Assembly: GCF_000876015.1 (NCBI RefSeq)
Contig: NZ_BBQM01000009.1
Location: forward strand, 1 to 64,000
From: Cupriavidus basilensis
Lineage (GTDB): Bacteria > Pseudomonadota > Gammaproteobacteria > Burkholderiales > Burkholderiaceae
Length of the DNA stretch: 64,000 bases
Direction: 5' to 3'
Below the pieces are notes generated by a model. That model did not search any database, was not told the DNA's origin, and saw only the letters and a list, made by a program, of their open reading frames with translations. Position 1 is the stretch's first letter, and every line of letters begins with the position of its first letter. Shown here piece after piece: positions 1 through 9,143 of the stretch. A program made the position numbers and the translations under genes.

Positions 1-7
1 TTTGATG

Positions 8-87
8 TTGACTTTGACGTTCAGCCGTTGACCTTGAAGTTAAGCCTTTGAATCTGACTTTAATTCTTTAAAGCCTTTGTCTTAAAA
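8..87. repeat. Degenerate 20-bp tandem repeat, about four units
   Basis: Four consecutive 20-base units begin at 8, 28, 48 and 68. The first two are the best preserved: TTGACTTTGACGTTCAGCCG against TTGACCTTGAAGTTAAGCCT, 16 of 20 identical. The third and fourth are much more decayed. The stretch is AT-rich against a GC-rich background and lies just beyond the 3' end of the MerR gene. It may continue upstream outside the window. No function is apparent. Confidence 0.4.
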
Positions 88-115
88 AACAAAATAACCC
101 AAAAAGCCCAGCCGC

Positions 116-1012
116 TCAGGCCCGCTCATCCCCATCATGCAAATGCTCAATAATCGCCGCCACCCGATCTCCAAGATACTTGTTCGCTGACAACTCCAGC
201 GCCCGCATCATCTCCGCTTCCACCGCCACCATCGCCAGCGGGCGGATACGCCAGAGGATGTCCACCAGCCGCGGTACGTCCTGCGGCGGTGGCAGCTTGC
301 CTTCGCCGAAGCGGTCCAGCTCGCGCACCACCATCGCCACGATGCGGTCCGACACCGCTTCGAAATGCCTGCGCGCATGTTCGATGATGGCGAGCACGTC
401 CTCGATCGGGAAACCCGCGCGCGCGATTTCGGCGCCGGCGGCCAGCGTGCGCGGGCTGCGCGCGAGGTAGCCCATGCCGTCCGGCTCCAGCAGCCCCAGC
501 GCGATGGCCTTGGCCAGCGCCGGGCGCGACACCGCGCGGCCGAACAGCCTGGCCAGCGCGAGGTAGGAGTAGTGCCGCGGCACTTCGTCGGTCCACGGGC
601 TGGCGATGGCGGATTCCAGTCCGAGGATGGAGCGCAGGTCGTGGCCCTCGACGATGGCCTTGAGCAGTTCCTGGATGTTGTTGAGCGTGTAGCCGCGCGC
701 CAGCAGGTGGTTGATCAGGCGCAGGCGGCCCAGGTGCGCCTGCGTGTAGATGCCGACGCGGCCGCGCCGCTCGGGCGGGTCGATCAGGCCGCGGTCCTGG
801 TAGGAGCGCACGTTGCGCACCGTGGTGCCGGCCGCGCGCGCGAGTTCGTCGATGGTGTACTCGGCGGGCGCGCCGCCTGTCGCGCCGTCTTTCGCGCTTC
901 TCGGTTTCGCGCTTCCTGGCGCGCTTCTCGGCGCATTGCCCGGCGCATTGCCCGAGGCACTGTCCGGCGGGGAACTGGAGGAGGACGCGGCGCTGCGCTT
1001 GAAGAGGGCCAT
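116..1012 (-). CDS. MerR family transcriptional regulator
   Basis: Predicted DNA-binding regulator of about 298 residues. After a low-complexity Ala/Ser/Pro/Gly-rich N-terminal stretch of about 50 residues comes a MerR winged-helix domain: YTIDELARAAGTTVRNVRSY, then DRGLIDPPERRGRVGIYT, the usual helix-turn-helix and wing. The C-terminal two thirds is helical and has no cysteine cluster, so a metal sensor is unlikely and the ligand is unknown. The start at 1012 (MALFKRS) is chosen because the 43 residues upstream look like translated spacer. It is divergent from the LysR gene. The family call is firm; target and effector cannot be read. Confidence 0.8.
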   Translation of the reverse strand: MALFKRSAASSSSSPPDSASGNAPGNAPRSAPGSAKPRSAKDGATGGAPAEYTIDELARAAGTTVRNVRSYQDRGLIDPPERRGRVGIYTQAHLGRLRLINHLLARGYTLNNIQELLKAIVEGHDLRSILGLESAIASPWTDEVPRHYSYLALARLFGRAVSRPALAKAIALGLLEPDGMGYLARSPRTLAAGAEIARAGFPIEDVLAIIEHARRHFEAVSDRIVAMVVRELDRFGEGKLPPPQDVPRLVDILWRIRPLAMVAVEAEMMRALELSANKYLGDRVAAIIEHLHDGDERA

Positions 1013-1168
1013 GCGAAAAATTCTACCCGACTCGCGCGGCGCCCGTATGGCCCATGTATGGCGCACGTATGGCGCCCGCGCGGTGTCCAGGAGAAGCCTG
1101 CATGGTGCCGGCATGCCGCTACAATGTCCGCGCCGCTTCATCGACCGTCAACTTCACCGCACCTTCCC

Positions 1169-2098
1169 ATGCATATCCGCTGGCTCGAGGATTTCGTGTG
1201 CCTGGCCCAGGCCGGCAGCCTCGCGCGCGCGGCCGAGCTGCGCAACGTCACGCCGCCCGCGTTCGGGCGCCGCATGCAGGCGCTGGAAGTGTGGGCCGGC
1301 GCGCCGCTGATCGACCGCAGCGTGTTCCCGGTGCGCCTGACCGACGAAGGCCGCCAGTTCCTCGAAGCCGCCGGGGACGCGCTGCGCACGCTGGACGAGG
1401 CGCGCCTGTCGCTGCGCGCGGCGCACCGCGCCGATGCCAGCACGGTGGTGATCGCCACCGGCAAGACGCTGGCGCGCTCGATGGTGCCGGCGTGGCTCGC
1501 GGGCCTGCGCCACGCGCTGCGCCACGACCCGGTGGCGGCCGGCTTCCGCACGCGCCTGTCGACGTTCCCCACGCACGACGCGCTGGCCATGTTCACCGAG
1601 GGCGACGCCGACTTCCTGCTCTGCTACAACTCGCCCGAGCAGCCGGTGACGCTGGACGAGGCGCGCTACCAGCGCTATCTCGCCGGCGAGGAGCGGCTGG
1701 TCTGCGTGAGCGCCGCGGCGCCCGGCGGCGGCCCGCAGTACAAGCTGCAGGCGCGCGGCCGGCACGCGCCGGTGCCGATGATCGCGTATGCCGAGACGCT
1801 CACGCTGGGCCGCATGGTCGACGGCGAGATCGCGCGGCGCCGGCTGGCCGCGCGGCTGGACGTGATCGCGGTGAGCGATTTCCCCGAGTCGGTGCACGAG
1901 ATGGTGCGCCAGCGCATGGGCCTGGCGTGGCTGCCGGCGCGGCTGATCGCCGACGACCTCCATGCCGGGCGCCTGGTGCGCGCGGGGCTGGAGGCCGGCG
2001 GCGAGTCCGACCTCGCCATGCAGATCCTGCTGTACCGCACGCGCGCGCCCATGCGCGCGCTGGCCGAGGCCTTCTGGCGCGCCGCCACCGCCGCCTAG
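1169..2098 (+). CDS. LysR family transcriptional regulator
   Basis: LysR-type regulator of 309 residues, the usual family length. It starts MHIRWLEDFVCLAQAGSLAR, the typical LysR N-terminal winged helix (LeuGlu-Phe ... SLARAAE), with the recognition segment VTPPAFGRRMQALEVW. The remainder is the effector-binding domain ending in YRTRAPMRALAEAFWRA. The ATG at 1169 is chosen because it gives the canonical LysR N terminus; the reading frame stays open far upstream without LysR character. The Bug receptor and deacylase genes follow on the same strand, so it probably regulates them; this is inferred from position only. Confidence 0.88.
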   Translation: MHIRWLEDFVCLAQAGSLARAAELRNVTPPAFGRRMQALEVWAGAPLIDRSVFPVRLTDEGRQFLEAAGDALRTLDEARLSLRAAHRADASTVVIATGKTLARSMVPAWLAGLRHALRHDPVAAGFRTRLSTFPTHDALAMFTEGDADFLLCYNSPEQPVTLDEARYQRYLAGEERLVCVSAAAPGGGPQYKLQARGRHAPVPMIAYAETLTLGRMVDGEIARRRLAARLDVIAVSDFPESVHEMVRQRMGLAWLPARLIADDLHAGRLVRAGLEAGGESDLAMQILLYRTRAPMRALAEAFWRAATAA

Positions 2099-2261
2099 CT
2101 TTTTCCTTTTCCCGCGCCGCCTTGCCGATTCGGCAAGCGCCGTTGCCAAAGCCGCACGTTGCTGCGCCCGCCCGCTCTCTAAGATCGCCGCACATCGCCA
2201 TATCCGCATATCCATACATGCGCACGGCGGCGAGACCACGAATCCACGAAGGGAGAGAGCC

Positions 2262-3230
2262 ATGAACAAACTGCTGCGCGCGGCCGCCGCCGCGTCCTTG
2301 TGCCTGCTTGCCGGCGTCGCCGGTGCGGCGGGCTGGCCCGCCAGGCCGATCTCGCTGGTGGTGGGCTACACCGCCGGCGGCAGCGTCGACCTGGTGGCGC
2401 GCACCATCGCGCCGGAGCTCGGCAAGCGCCTGGGCCAGAGCGTGGTGATCGAGAACCTCGGCGGCGCCGGCGGCACCATCGGCGCGGCCAGGGTGGTCAA
2501 GGCCGACGCGGACGGCTACACGCTGCTGATGGGCTCGGGCAGCGAGGTCTCGATCGCGCGCCTGACCAATCCCGCCGTGCGCTACGACGGCGAGCGCGAC
2601 CTCGCGCCCATCACCTTCGTCGGCACGCAGCCGATGGTGCTGGTGGGCAAGCCCGGGCTGCCGGCGCAGAACGCCGACGAGCTGATCGCGCTGGCGCGCG
2701 CGCAGCCGGGCAAGCTGGCCTATGCCTCGTCGGGCGTGGGCACGCCGCTGAACCTCGCCGGCGAACTCATCAAGCAGCAGGGCAAGGTCAACATCACGCA
2801 CGTGCCCTACAAGGGCGCGTCGGCCATGTCGACCGACCTGCTCGGCGGCCAGATCGACCTCGCCGTGATGGTGCTGTCGTCCGCCCTGCCCCATATCCAG
2901 GCCGGCCGCGTCAAGGCCTATGGCGTGACCGAGGCGCACCGCGCCCAGGTGGCGCCCGGCGTGCCGGCGCTGGCCGAGAGCAGCGCGCTCAGGGGCGTGG
3001 ACATGGGCGTGTGGTTCGGGCTGATGGCGCCGGCCGGCACGCCGCGCGCGGTCGTCGAGCGCCTCGACGCCGAGATGCAGGCCGTGCTGGCGCTGCCCGA
3101 GGTGAAGAAGAAGCTGGCCGAGGCCGGCGTGGCGGTGGCGCCGGGCGGCCCGGCGCAGTTCGCCGCCTTCGTCAAGCGCGAGACCGGCAAGTACAAGGCC
3201 ATCGTGCAGGCCGCCGGCATCCACGAATAA
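2262..3230 (+). CDS. Bug/TctC family tripartite tricarboxylate transporter receptor
   Basis: Periplasmic solute receptor of 322 residues. A Sec signal peptide (MNKLLRAAAAASLCLLAGVAGAAG) precedes WPARPISLVVGYTAGGSVDL, the standard Bug opening. The family loops VIENLGGAGGTIGA and HVPYKGASA are present. Bug proteins bind carboxylates, amides and aromatic acids, usually without a cognate membrane pair nearby, and none is seen here. A good ribosome site (GGGAGAGAGCC) precedes the ATG. The downstream deacylase suggests an N-acyl or carboxylated substrate, but the ligand is not readable from sequence. Confidence 0.9.
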   Translation: MNKLLRAAAAASLCLLAGVAGAAGWPARPISLVVGYTAGGSVDLVARTIAPELGKRLGQSVVIENLGGAGGTIGAARVVKADADGYTLLMGSGSEVSIARLTNPAVRYDGERDLAPITFVGTQPMVLVGKPGLPAQNADELIALARAQPGKLAYASSGVGTPLNLAGELIKQQGKVNITHVPYKGASAMSTDLLGGQIDLAVMVLSSALPHIQAGRVKAYGVTEAHRAQVAPGVPALAESSALRGVDMGVWFGLMAPAGTPRAVVERLDAEMQAVLALPEVKKKLAEAGVAVAPGGPAQFAAFVKRETGKYKAIVQAAGIHE

Positions 3231-3362
3231 CCGCAATGCACCAATAATGGCAACGATGGCGGCAAACGGCGGCAGGCGTGCCATTTGCTTGCCACCAGCG
3301 GCGCCCGGATTTCCGGCCGCCGGGATTCCCGCTCAAACAGGCAAGCTAGCCAACCCACACAC

Positions 3363-4334
3363 ATGCATACCCAAGTCCCTACCTTCGACGCCTATCCGGT
3401 CGAAGTCGAATTCCCCGACATCCGCCCCTACGCCGCCGGCAACGCGGGCGTGCCCTACGTGCACACCTTCGACAGCGGCGCGCCCGGCCCGCACGTGATG
3501 ATCAACGCGCTCACGCACGGCAACGAGGTGTGCGGCGCCATCACCGTCAAGGCGCTGCTGGACGCCGGCCTGCGCCCGCGCCGCGGCCGCCTGACGCTGG
3601 CCTTCGCCAACGTGGACGCGTACCACACGTTCGACGCGGCGAAGCCCGACGCCTCGCGCTACGTCGACCAGGACTTCAACCGCGTGTGGACCGCCGCCGT
3701 GCTCGACGACGCCGGCCGCGACTCGTCCGAGCTGCGCCGCGCGCGCGCCATGCGCCCGGTGATCGACACCGTGGACCTGCTGCTGGACCTGCACTCGATG
3801 CACGAGAAGAGCCTGCCGCTGATCGTCTCCGGCCCGCTCGACAAGGGCATCGAGCTGGCGCGCGCGGTCGGCGCGCCGGCCAACGTGATCGTCGACGAAG
3901 GCCACCCCGAAGGCCGCCGCATGCGCGACTACGAAGGCTTCGGCGACGCCGCCAGCGCGAAGAACGCGCTGCTGATCGAATGCGGCCAGCACTGGGAAAC
4001 CGCTTCGGTGAGCGTGGCGAAGGACAGCACCGCGCGCTTCCTGCTCAACGCCGGCATCATTGACGCGGCCGACGTGCCCGCCGGCTGGCTGCAGCCGCCG
4101 CGGCCGCAGCGCGTGGTGCGCGTGACCGAGCCGGTGGTGGCAGCCAGCATGGACTTCCGCTTCGCCGGCCCGTACACCGGGCTGGAGACCTTCCCCGAGG
4201 CCGGCACCGTGATCGGCTGGCGCGACGGCGAGCCGGTGGTGACGCCCTACCCGGACTGCGTGCTGGTGATGCCGTCGCTGCGCCAGTTGCGCCCCGGCGT
4301 GACCGTGGTGCGGCTGGGCCGGCTGGTCGGCTGA
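3363..4334 (+). CDS. Succinylglutamate desuccinylase/aspartoacylase family deacylase
   Basis: Zinc-dependent M14-type deacylase of 323 residues. Zinc ligands can be placed at H52 and E55 in NALTHGNEVCG and at H144 in DLLLDLHSMHEK. DFNRVW around residue 104 supplies the substrate-binding Asn-Arg pair, and LLIECGQHW holds the likely catalytic Glu. Family members hydrolyse N-acyl amino acids or related amides. It follows the Bug receptor gene by 132 bp on the same strand, so uptake and hydrolysis of the same compound is plausible. It is unlikely to be AstE of arginine catabolism, because no ast genes are near. Confidence 0.82.
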   Translation: MHTQVPTFDAYPVEVEFPDIRPYAAGNAGVPYVHTFDSGAPGPHVMINALTHGNEVCGAITVKALLDAGLRPRRGRLTLAFANVDAYHTFDAAKPDASRYVDQDFNRVWTAAVLDDAGRDSSELRRARAMRPVIDTVDLLLDLHSMHEKSLPLIVSGPLDKGIELARAVGAPANVIVDEGHPEGRRMRDYEGFGDAASAKNALLIECGQHWETASVSVAKDSTARFLLNAGIIDAADVPAGWLQPPRPQRVVRVTEPVVAASMDFRFAGPYTGLETFPEAGTVIGWRDGEPVVTPYPDCVLVMPSLRQLRPGVTVVRLGRLVG

Positions 4335-4607
4335 ATGGTTGGCTGATTGGCCGGCGGGATGATCGTTCGGGCGTGATCGTTCGGGCATGATCGGGCGCGG
4401 CGCGTGGGCAGGACGCGCGGCAAAATGCACCACAACGAAGCGCCGGCTGCACCGCGCGCAAGCTAGAGCCGCGCTTCTAGGCGATTTCGCCGCGCGGCGG
4501 TCAAGGCCGCGGCGCGCCCGCCGTAAACCTCCGCAATGGCGACGCGCCGCAGAGCGCGCGCCGCCCGTGCGCCAGGTGGCGCATGGCACTCATTGACGGA
4601 GCTGCTC

Positions 4608-6698
4608 TTGCGTTCAACTGTCACTGTCCATGCCGTGGCGGCGCCCCTGGCGCCGGCCGCCGCGCCGTCCCCGCGACCTGCCGCGCCGTCCCCCGCCTCG
4701 TCTTCCGGCAGGCCACCGTCCGCGCGCCCGCTGCGCGCGCGGCTGCACCCCGGCGCCTGGAGCATCGGCACGCGCATCGCCGCGGTGGTGCTGCTGGTGC
4801 AACTGGCGGTGTTCGGCGCCTACGCGCTGGCCCTGTCGGCCAGCAGCATGAACCTGCTCGAGGCGCAGGCGCGCAACGCCATCGTGGCCGAGGCCGACAC
4901 CCTGCGCGAACTGGTGGGCCAGCTCGACGACACCATGCTGCAGGAGTCCGACCGCTTCATGCTCAGCTTCGCCGCGCAGGTGCCCGGCCCGTACACGCTG
5001 GACGCGGCCGATACCGTGGAGGTGGCCGGCCAGGCCACGCCGCGCTTCAGGAGCGGCGAGGTCACGCTCAACGGCAACTTCGCCATTCCCGACAGCTTCC
5101 AGGCCACCACCGGCGGCGCCGCCGCCACGGTGTTCGCGCGCAGCGGCGAGGACTTCGTGCGCATCACCACGTCGCTCAAGAAGCAGGGCGGCGAGCGCGC
5201 CGTCGGCACCGTGCTCGACCGCACCCATCCGGCCTACGCCGCGCTGATGTCGGGCCGCGCCTACCGCGCGCTGGCGTGGCTGTTCGGCAAGCCGTACATG
5301 AGCAAGTACGAGCCCGTGCGCGACGCCACCGGCCGCGTGGTGGGCGCGCTGTTCGTCGGCGTCAACGTCAATGCCGAGCTGGCCATGCTGAAGAACCGCA
5401 TCCGCCGCAAGCAGGTCGGCGGCGACGGCGAGTTCATGGTGATCGACGCGAGCCCCGGCCCCGACCAGGGCCGCCTGATGGTCGGCCGCGGCGCCGCCGA
5501 GGGCAGCGTGATCCTGAACGCCACCGACGCCGGCGGCAAGCCCTGGGTGCGCGACATGATCGCCGGCAAGCAAGGCGTGATGACGCACACCGCGGCGCTG
5601 GGCAACACGCCCGCGGCCGAGCGCGTGACGGCCTTCACCACCTACCCGGACTGGCAGTGGATCATCGCCGGCTCGGTGCCGGTGCAGACGCTGCGCGCCG
5701 GGCTGGTGGCGAGCCGCGACCGCTTCCTGCTGGCCGGCGTGGCGCTGGCGCTGGTGGTGTCGGCGGGCTTCTGGTGGCTGCTGCGGCGCATGGTCAGCGT
5801 GCCGCTCGGCACCGCCGCCCAGGCCGCGGCGCGCATCGCCGGGGGCGACCTCGGCACGCGCATGGCGAGCCGGCGCCAGGACGAGATGGGCCGGCTGCTG
5901 CGCGCCATCGACGGCGTGGGCCAGGGTTTGTCGGACATCGTCGGCACCGTGCGCGCGAGCGCGGCGGCCATCGCCGGCAGCACCAGCCAGATCGCCAGCG
6001 GCAACGCCGACCTGTCGGCGCGCACCGCCGCGCAGGCGACCAGCCTGGAGCGCACCGTGTCGAGCATCGACGAGCTTTCCGCCACCGTGAAGCAGAACGC
6101 GGACAGCGCGCACGACGCCAACGAGGCCGTGCGCAGCGCCGCCGAGGCCGCGCGCACCGGCGGCGCCACGGTGGCGCGCGTGGTCGGCACGATGGCCGGC
6201 ATCCACGGCAACGCGCAGAAGGTGGTGGACATCATCGGCATGATCGACGGCATCGCCTTCCAGACCAACATCCTCGCGCTCAACGCGGCGGTGGAGGCCG
6301 CCCGCGCGGGTGAGCACGGGCGCGGCTTCGCGGTGGTGGCGGGCGAGGTGCGCGGGCTGGCGCAGCGCAGCGCCGGCGCCGCCGGCGAGATCAAGACGCT
6401 GATCCAGCGCACCGTGGCCGACGTGCGCGCCGGCAACGAGGCGGTGCAGCAGGCCGGCGCCGCCATCGAGGACATCGTGCGCCGCGTGGAAGGCATCGCC
6501 GCGCTGATGGGCGACATCACCGTGGCCTCGCGCGAGCAGGCGCAGGGCATCGCGCTGGTCAACGGCGCCGTGAACGAGATGGACAACGCCACCCAGCAGA
6601 ACGCCGCGCTGGTCGAGCAGGCCGCGGCGGCCGCGCAGAGCCTGCACCAGCAGGCGCAGGAGCTGCGTCAGGCGGTGGAGGTATTCAGGCTGGCGTAG
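4608..6698 (+). CDS. Methyl-accepting chemotaxis protein with periplasmic Cache-type sensor
   Basis: Transmembrane chemoreceptor of about 696 residues. Order: Pro/Ala-rich cytoplasmic leader (1-54), TM1 (about 55-76), a periplasmic sensor of roughly 290 residues of the Cache_3-Cache_2 kind, TM2 (about 373-392), HAMP, then the signalling domain. The hairpin tip around 545-600 is well conserved ([20 protein letters not shown]). TTG at 4608 is preferred because ACGGAG lies 6 bases upstream; an in-frame ATG at 4536 has no such site. No CheW-binding pentapeptide or CheR tether is seen at the C terminus (FRLA). No che genes are adjacent, so it is an orphan receptor. Confidence 0.88.
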   Translation: MRSTVTVHAVAAPLAPAAAPSPRPAAPSPASSSGRPPSARPLRARLHPGAWSIGTRIAAVVLLVQLAVFGAYALALSASSMNLLEAQARNAIVAEADTLRELVGQLDDTMLQESDRFMLSFAAQVPGPYTLDAADTVEVAGQATPRFRSGEVTLNGNFAIPDSFQATTGGAAATVFARSGEDFVRITTSLKKQGGERAVGTVLDRTHPAYAALMSGRAYRALAWLFGKPYMSKYEPVRDATGRVVGALFVGVNVNAELAMLKNRIRRKQVGGDGEFMVIDASPGPDQGRLMVGRGAAEGSVILNATDAGGKPWVRDMIAGKQGVMTHTAALGNTPAAERVTAFTTYPDWQWIIAGSVPVQTLRAGLVASRDRFLLAGVALALVVSAGFWWLLRRMVSVPLGTAAQAAARIAGGDLGTRMASRRQDEMGRLLRAIDGVGQGLSDIVGTVRASAAAIAGSTSQIASGNADLSARTAAQATSLERTVSSIDELSATVKQNADSAHDANEAVRSAAEAARTGGATVARVVGTMAGIHGNAQKVVDIIGMIDGIAFQTNILALNAAVEAARAGEHGRGFAVVAGEVRGLAQRSAGAAGEIKTLIQRTVADVRAGNEAVQQAGAAIEDIVRRVEGIAALMGDITVASREQAQGIALVNGAVNEMDNATQQNAALVEQAAAAAQSLHQQAQELRQAVEVFRLA

Positions 6699-7221
6699 CG
6701 GACGCGGCCGGCGCGGAAGGGGCTGCCGGGACCGACGGCGCGGTGCCGGCGGCGGCCGGCCGGGGCCGCATGCCGGGCAGCAGTTGCTCCACCACGTCCT
6801 CGATCTTCTGCCCGGGCGGGATCAGGTCGCTCAGGTTGATGCCGCCGGCGCTGCGCAGCGCGTCGTATTTCGCCTGGCCGGCGCGCTCGCCGTTGATGTA
6901 GACCACCATGTCCAGCGAGCTGAGGAAATCGCGCCAGTACGACTGCCGCTGCGCGTAGTAGGTGGCGGTATAGGGACAGGCCGCCACCGACGAGCCCGGC
7001 GCGAGCTGCTTGAACTCGAAGCCGCGCGCCTCGAGCGACTCGCGCAGCGCGCCCAGGTAGGCGTTGCCGCTGGACTGGTTGGTGATCACGCAGAACAGCG
7101 TGCCGTCGGCCGGCTGCATGGAGGCGATACGGTCGCCGCGGTCGACCGGCACGACCGCCTGGTAGGTGGCGCAGCCGGTGGCCAGCAGGCCTAGGCTGGC
7201 GGCAAGCAATGCTTTTTTCAT
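6685..7221 (-). CDS. Small lipoprotein of unknown function
   Basis: 178-residue protein with a lipoprotein signal peptide; the lipobox LLATGC places the lipidated cysteine at residue 17. The body contains [20 protein letters not shown] and a [20 protein letters not shown] segment that looks like a folded domain, then a Pro/Ala-rich tail. It has general similarity to Sbp-like or CsgG-neighbour lipoproteins of Burkholderiales, but I do not recognise the family with certainty. It is convergent with the chemoreceptor and overlaps its 3' end by 14 bp. No function is assigned. Confidence 0.72.
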   Translation of the reverse strand: MKKALLAASLGLLATGCATYQAVVPVDRGDRIASMQPADGTLFCVITNQSSGNAYLGALRESLEARGFEFKQLAPGSSVAACPYTATYYAQRQSYWRDFLSSLDMVVYINGERAGQAKYDALRSAGGINLSDLIPPGQKIEDVVEQLLPGMRPRPAAAGTAPSVPAAPSAPAASATPA

Positions 7222-7342
7222 GATGTTCCTGGGCGCATGGCGGGTGGGCGCGTGCTCCCGGCACGCGCGCCCGCCAACTTTAGGCGTGTTGCCGCGCGGT
7301 CAATCGGTGGAACAGAGCGGGAAAAACGGTCCGCCAGCCCGG

Positions 7343-7372
7343 AAAAACGCCAGCCGGAGACGGCTGGCGGAC
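7343..7372 (-). terminator. Intrinsic terminator for the OB-fold/small membrane protein pair
   Basis: Read on the minus strand, a perfect 9-bp stem (CGCCAGCCG, loop TCTC, CGGCTGGCG; 7348-7369) is followed by TTTTT. It lies 3' of the two minus-strand genes that end at 7527. A second GCCAGCC copy at 7331-7337 could form a competing longer stem with the 7362-7372 arm. The rest of the 305-bp gap 7222-7526 shows no gene. Confidence 0.65.
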
Positions 7373-7526
7373 AGCGGGAGCTACCGTTGGCGACCCGAAG
7401 CGGCCGCGCTGGTCCGCCCGCGGGACGCGTCCCGCAAGTCTCGTGTCCGGCATTTCCGGGCCGGCGCGGGTGGCGCGGGCATCGCAAAGCCGCGGGAGCG
7501 GCCTGCCGAAGCGCCGCGCGTGCCGC

Positions 7527-7727
7527 TCAGCCGGCGGCCGGCGGCGTGGCCATGCTGCCGACCGCCACCAGGCAGATCGCGGCCAGGAACACGCCGACCA
7601 GCAGGATCTGCAGGCGGCCGACCGGGCGGCCCTTGAGAAAGGCGTTGCTGATGAACGGCGGCGAGACCAGGCCGACCGCGGTCACGATCAGGATGGTCAG
7701 GGCGAGGACGGAGAGCAGGGTTTGCAT
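7527..7727 (-). CDS. Small two-TM membrane protein
   Basis: 66-residue hydrophobic protein starting MQTLLSVLALTILIVTAVGL. Two transmembrane helices (about 3-22 and 40-60) are separated by the loop PPFISNAFLKGRPVG. Similar small proteins are common in this genus, but I assign no function. It lies 52 bp downstream of the OB-fold protein gene on the same strand and the two share a terminator, so they are probably one operon. The start at 7727 is chosen because upstream in-frame sequence is shadow of the neighbouring gene. Confidence 0.62.
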   Translation of the reverse strand: MQTLLSVLALTILIVTAVGLVSPPFISNAFLKGRPVGRLQILLVGVFLAAICLVAVGSMATPPAAG

Positions 7728-7779
7728 GCGGAAGCCGGGAAACGGGCGTGGAATCGATGGAGAAAGGCGCCGGCGCCGC

Positions 7780-8367
7780 TCAGTTGGCGCCGCCGCGGAC
7801 CAGGCAGCCTTCCAGCAGCGGCGAGCCGTCCACCTGGCCCGCGCCGGTGCATTCCACCGCCACCTTCTGGCCGCGCCGGACCATCGTGGCGCGCGCCTCC
7901 ACTTCGCAGGTGCGCCCGGCCGGGCCGCAGATCTGCTGGGGCAGCAGCCTGGCGCGCACCGCCACGGCCGGGTTGTTCGAGCGGATGTCGAGGAACACGT
8001 TGTCGCCGCTCTCGCGCCGCACGCCGGCGGCCACGCCCTCCACGATGAAATACTGGCCGCGATAGCGGTCGTTCGCGGCGCCGGGGTTGTCCTGGTAGTC
8101 GTCCACCAGCGTATCCGCCTGGTATTGCGGCAGCACGTCGGTGGAGCGCGCCGGGTCGATGCTGATCGGGTCGAGCGTGCCGTTGCGCGGCACGCCGCGC
8201 GCGCCGCTGGCCGCCTCGGTGGCGGCCGCGGCTGCGGAGGCATCGGCGGCGGCATCCGCCGCGGCCGGCTCGAGCTGCTGCTGCTCATGGTTGCCGGTCA
8301 GCCACAGCATGGCCAGCACGGCCACGGCGACGACGCCGATCAGGGTCTTCTGGGTACGGTTCAACAT
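7780..8367 (-). CDS. Membrane-anchored OB-fold (tRNA_anti-like) protein
   Basis: 195 residues. An N-terminal anchor (TLIGVVAVAVLAMLWLTG, about 8-25) is followed by an Ala-rich linker and an OB-fold domain. The segment ADTLVDDYQDNPGAANDRYR followed by GQYFIVEGVA matches the signature of the tRNA_anti-like family of periplasmic OB proteins (L-x-x-x-Y-x-x-N ... A-x-x-x-Y-x-G-x-x-x-x-V-x-G). C-terminal cysteines (about 147, 153, 175 and 187) may form disulfides. Start at ATG 8367 precedes the anchor directly. The upstream region carries the DnaA-box-like cluster at 8482-8548. Molecular role unknown. Confidence 0.7.
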   Translation of the reverse strand: MLNRTQKTLIGVVAVAVLAMLWLTGNHEQQQLEPAAADAAADASAAAAATEAASGARGVPRNGTLDPISIDPARSTDVLPQYQADTLVDDYQDNPGAANDRYRGQYFIVEGVAAGVRRESGDNVFLDIRSNNPAVAVRARLLPQQICGPAGRTCEVEARATMVRRGQKVAVECTGAGQVDGSPLLEGCLVRGGAN

Positions 8368-8481
8368 CCGGGGTTTCCTGCGGTAAAGAGGGGGCGGGCA
8401 AGAAGGTCGGGCGGGACGGGCGCGGCCGGCACGGGCGGGCAACGCCGCCGGCATGGTGGGGATGGCGGCGTTCGCGGCGGG

Positions 8482-8548
8482 TTGCCCACAACCTTGCCCA
8501 CAGCTTTGCCCACAGGGTTATTCGGGCTTCTCCACAGACTTGTCCACA
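8482..8548. promoter_or_regulatory. Cluster of five DnaA-box-like 9-mers
   Basis: Five same-direction 9-mers occur here: TTGCCCACA at 8482, 8494 and 8506, TTCTCCACA at 8528, and TTGTCCACA at 8540. Spacing is 12, 12, 22 and 12 bases, close to one or two helical turns. The last matches the looser DnaA consensus; the TTGCCCACA copies have one or two mismatches. The cluster lies upstream of the OB-fold gene and about 10 kb from oriC. It could be a DnaA-binding or titration site, or a binding site for another regulator. Confidence 0.5.
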
Positions 8549-8602
8549 GGCATGGCGCGCGCCTCACAGGTCATGTGGGTCATGCGGGCCACGCCAACGG
8601 CC

Positions 8603-9022
8603 TCAGTGCAGCCGGTGCAGCCCCGGTTCGCCGTCGTCCTCCTCTTCCTCCTCGGCTTCCCAGTCCTCGTGCTCGATGCCGAAGTCCAGCGCCATGTCGA
8701 ACACCGTGGAGTGGTGCTGCACCGTGAACCACTCGCGGAACTGCTCGAGCGTCAGGGCCGCCGGCCAGGCCGACTCCTCGAACCACTCTCCCAGCATGAA
8801 CTCGAAGAAGGCGCGCCAGCGCTCCTCCACCCATTGCACGGCCTGGGCGGCGTTGGAGACCTCGTCCGGCACCAGGAAGGTACTCTGGTCCTCGCGCACG
8901 TTCTCGAGCGTGAGCGACGGTACGGGGTCGGTGTCCACGGCCATGATCCAGTCGAAGAACGGCTGCTGGGGCACCAGGATGACGAGCGAGCGATTGAGGG
9001 TATAACGCGGATAATCGGACAT
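8603..9022 (-). CDS. Conserved protein of unknown function with acidic tail
   Basis: 139-residue soluble protein beginning MSDYPRYTLNRSLVILVPQQ and rich in aromatic residues (WRAFFEFMLGEWFEESAW). It ends in a run of glutamates (EAEEEEEDD). No enzyme motif, signal peptide or membrane helix is seen. Coding is supported by consistent GC3 codon use and a start with the divergent methyltransferase gene immediately upstream. I do not recognise the family beyond similarity to conserved Burkholderiales hypotheticals. Confidence 0.7.
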   Translation of the reverse strand: MSDYPRYTLNRSLVILVPQQPFFDWIMAVDTDPVPSLTLENVREDQSTFLVPDEVSNAAQAVQWVEERWRAFFEFMLGEWFEESAWPAALTLEQFREWFTVQHHSTVFDMALDFGIEHEDWEAEEEEEDDGEPGLHRLH

Positions 9023-9143
9023 GGCAGTGGCTCGTTCGCTGAAACGGCCCATTGTAGCCCCTGCCGCGTTCCCCATCGCACTTCACTGCGCGGCCGTTCC
9101 CGGCGGTATGCCGGCGCGGGACGCCGCAAGGAGGGCATCCGCC

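Noticed and set aside
4614..6647. A 677-codon frame antisense to the chemoreceptor gene
   Set aside because: His/Arg/Gly-rich shadow without start context; the plus-strand receptor has all domains.
8482..8548. CRISPR-like short repeats
   Set aside because: Units of 9 bases with 3-base gaps are far too short for repeat-spacer units; a binding-site cluster fits better.
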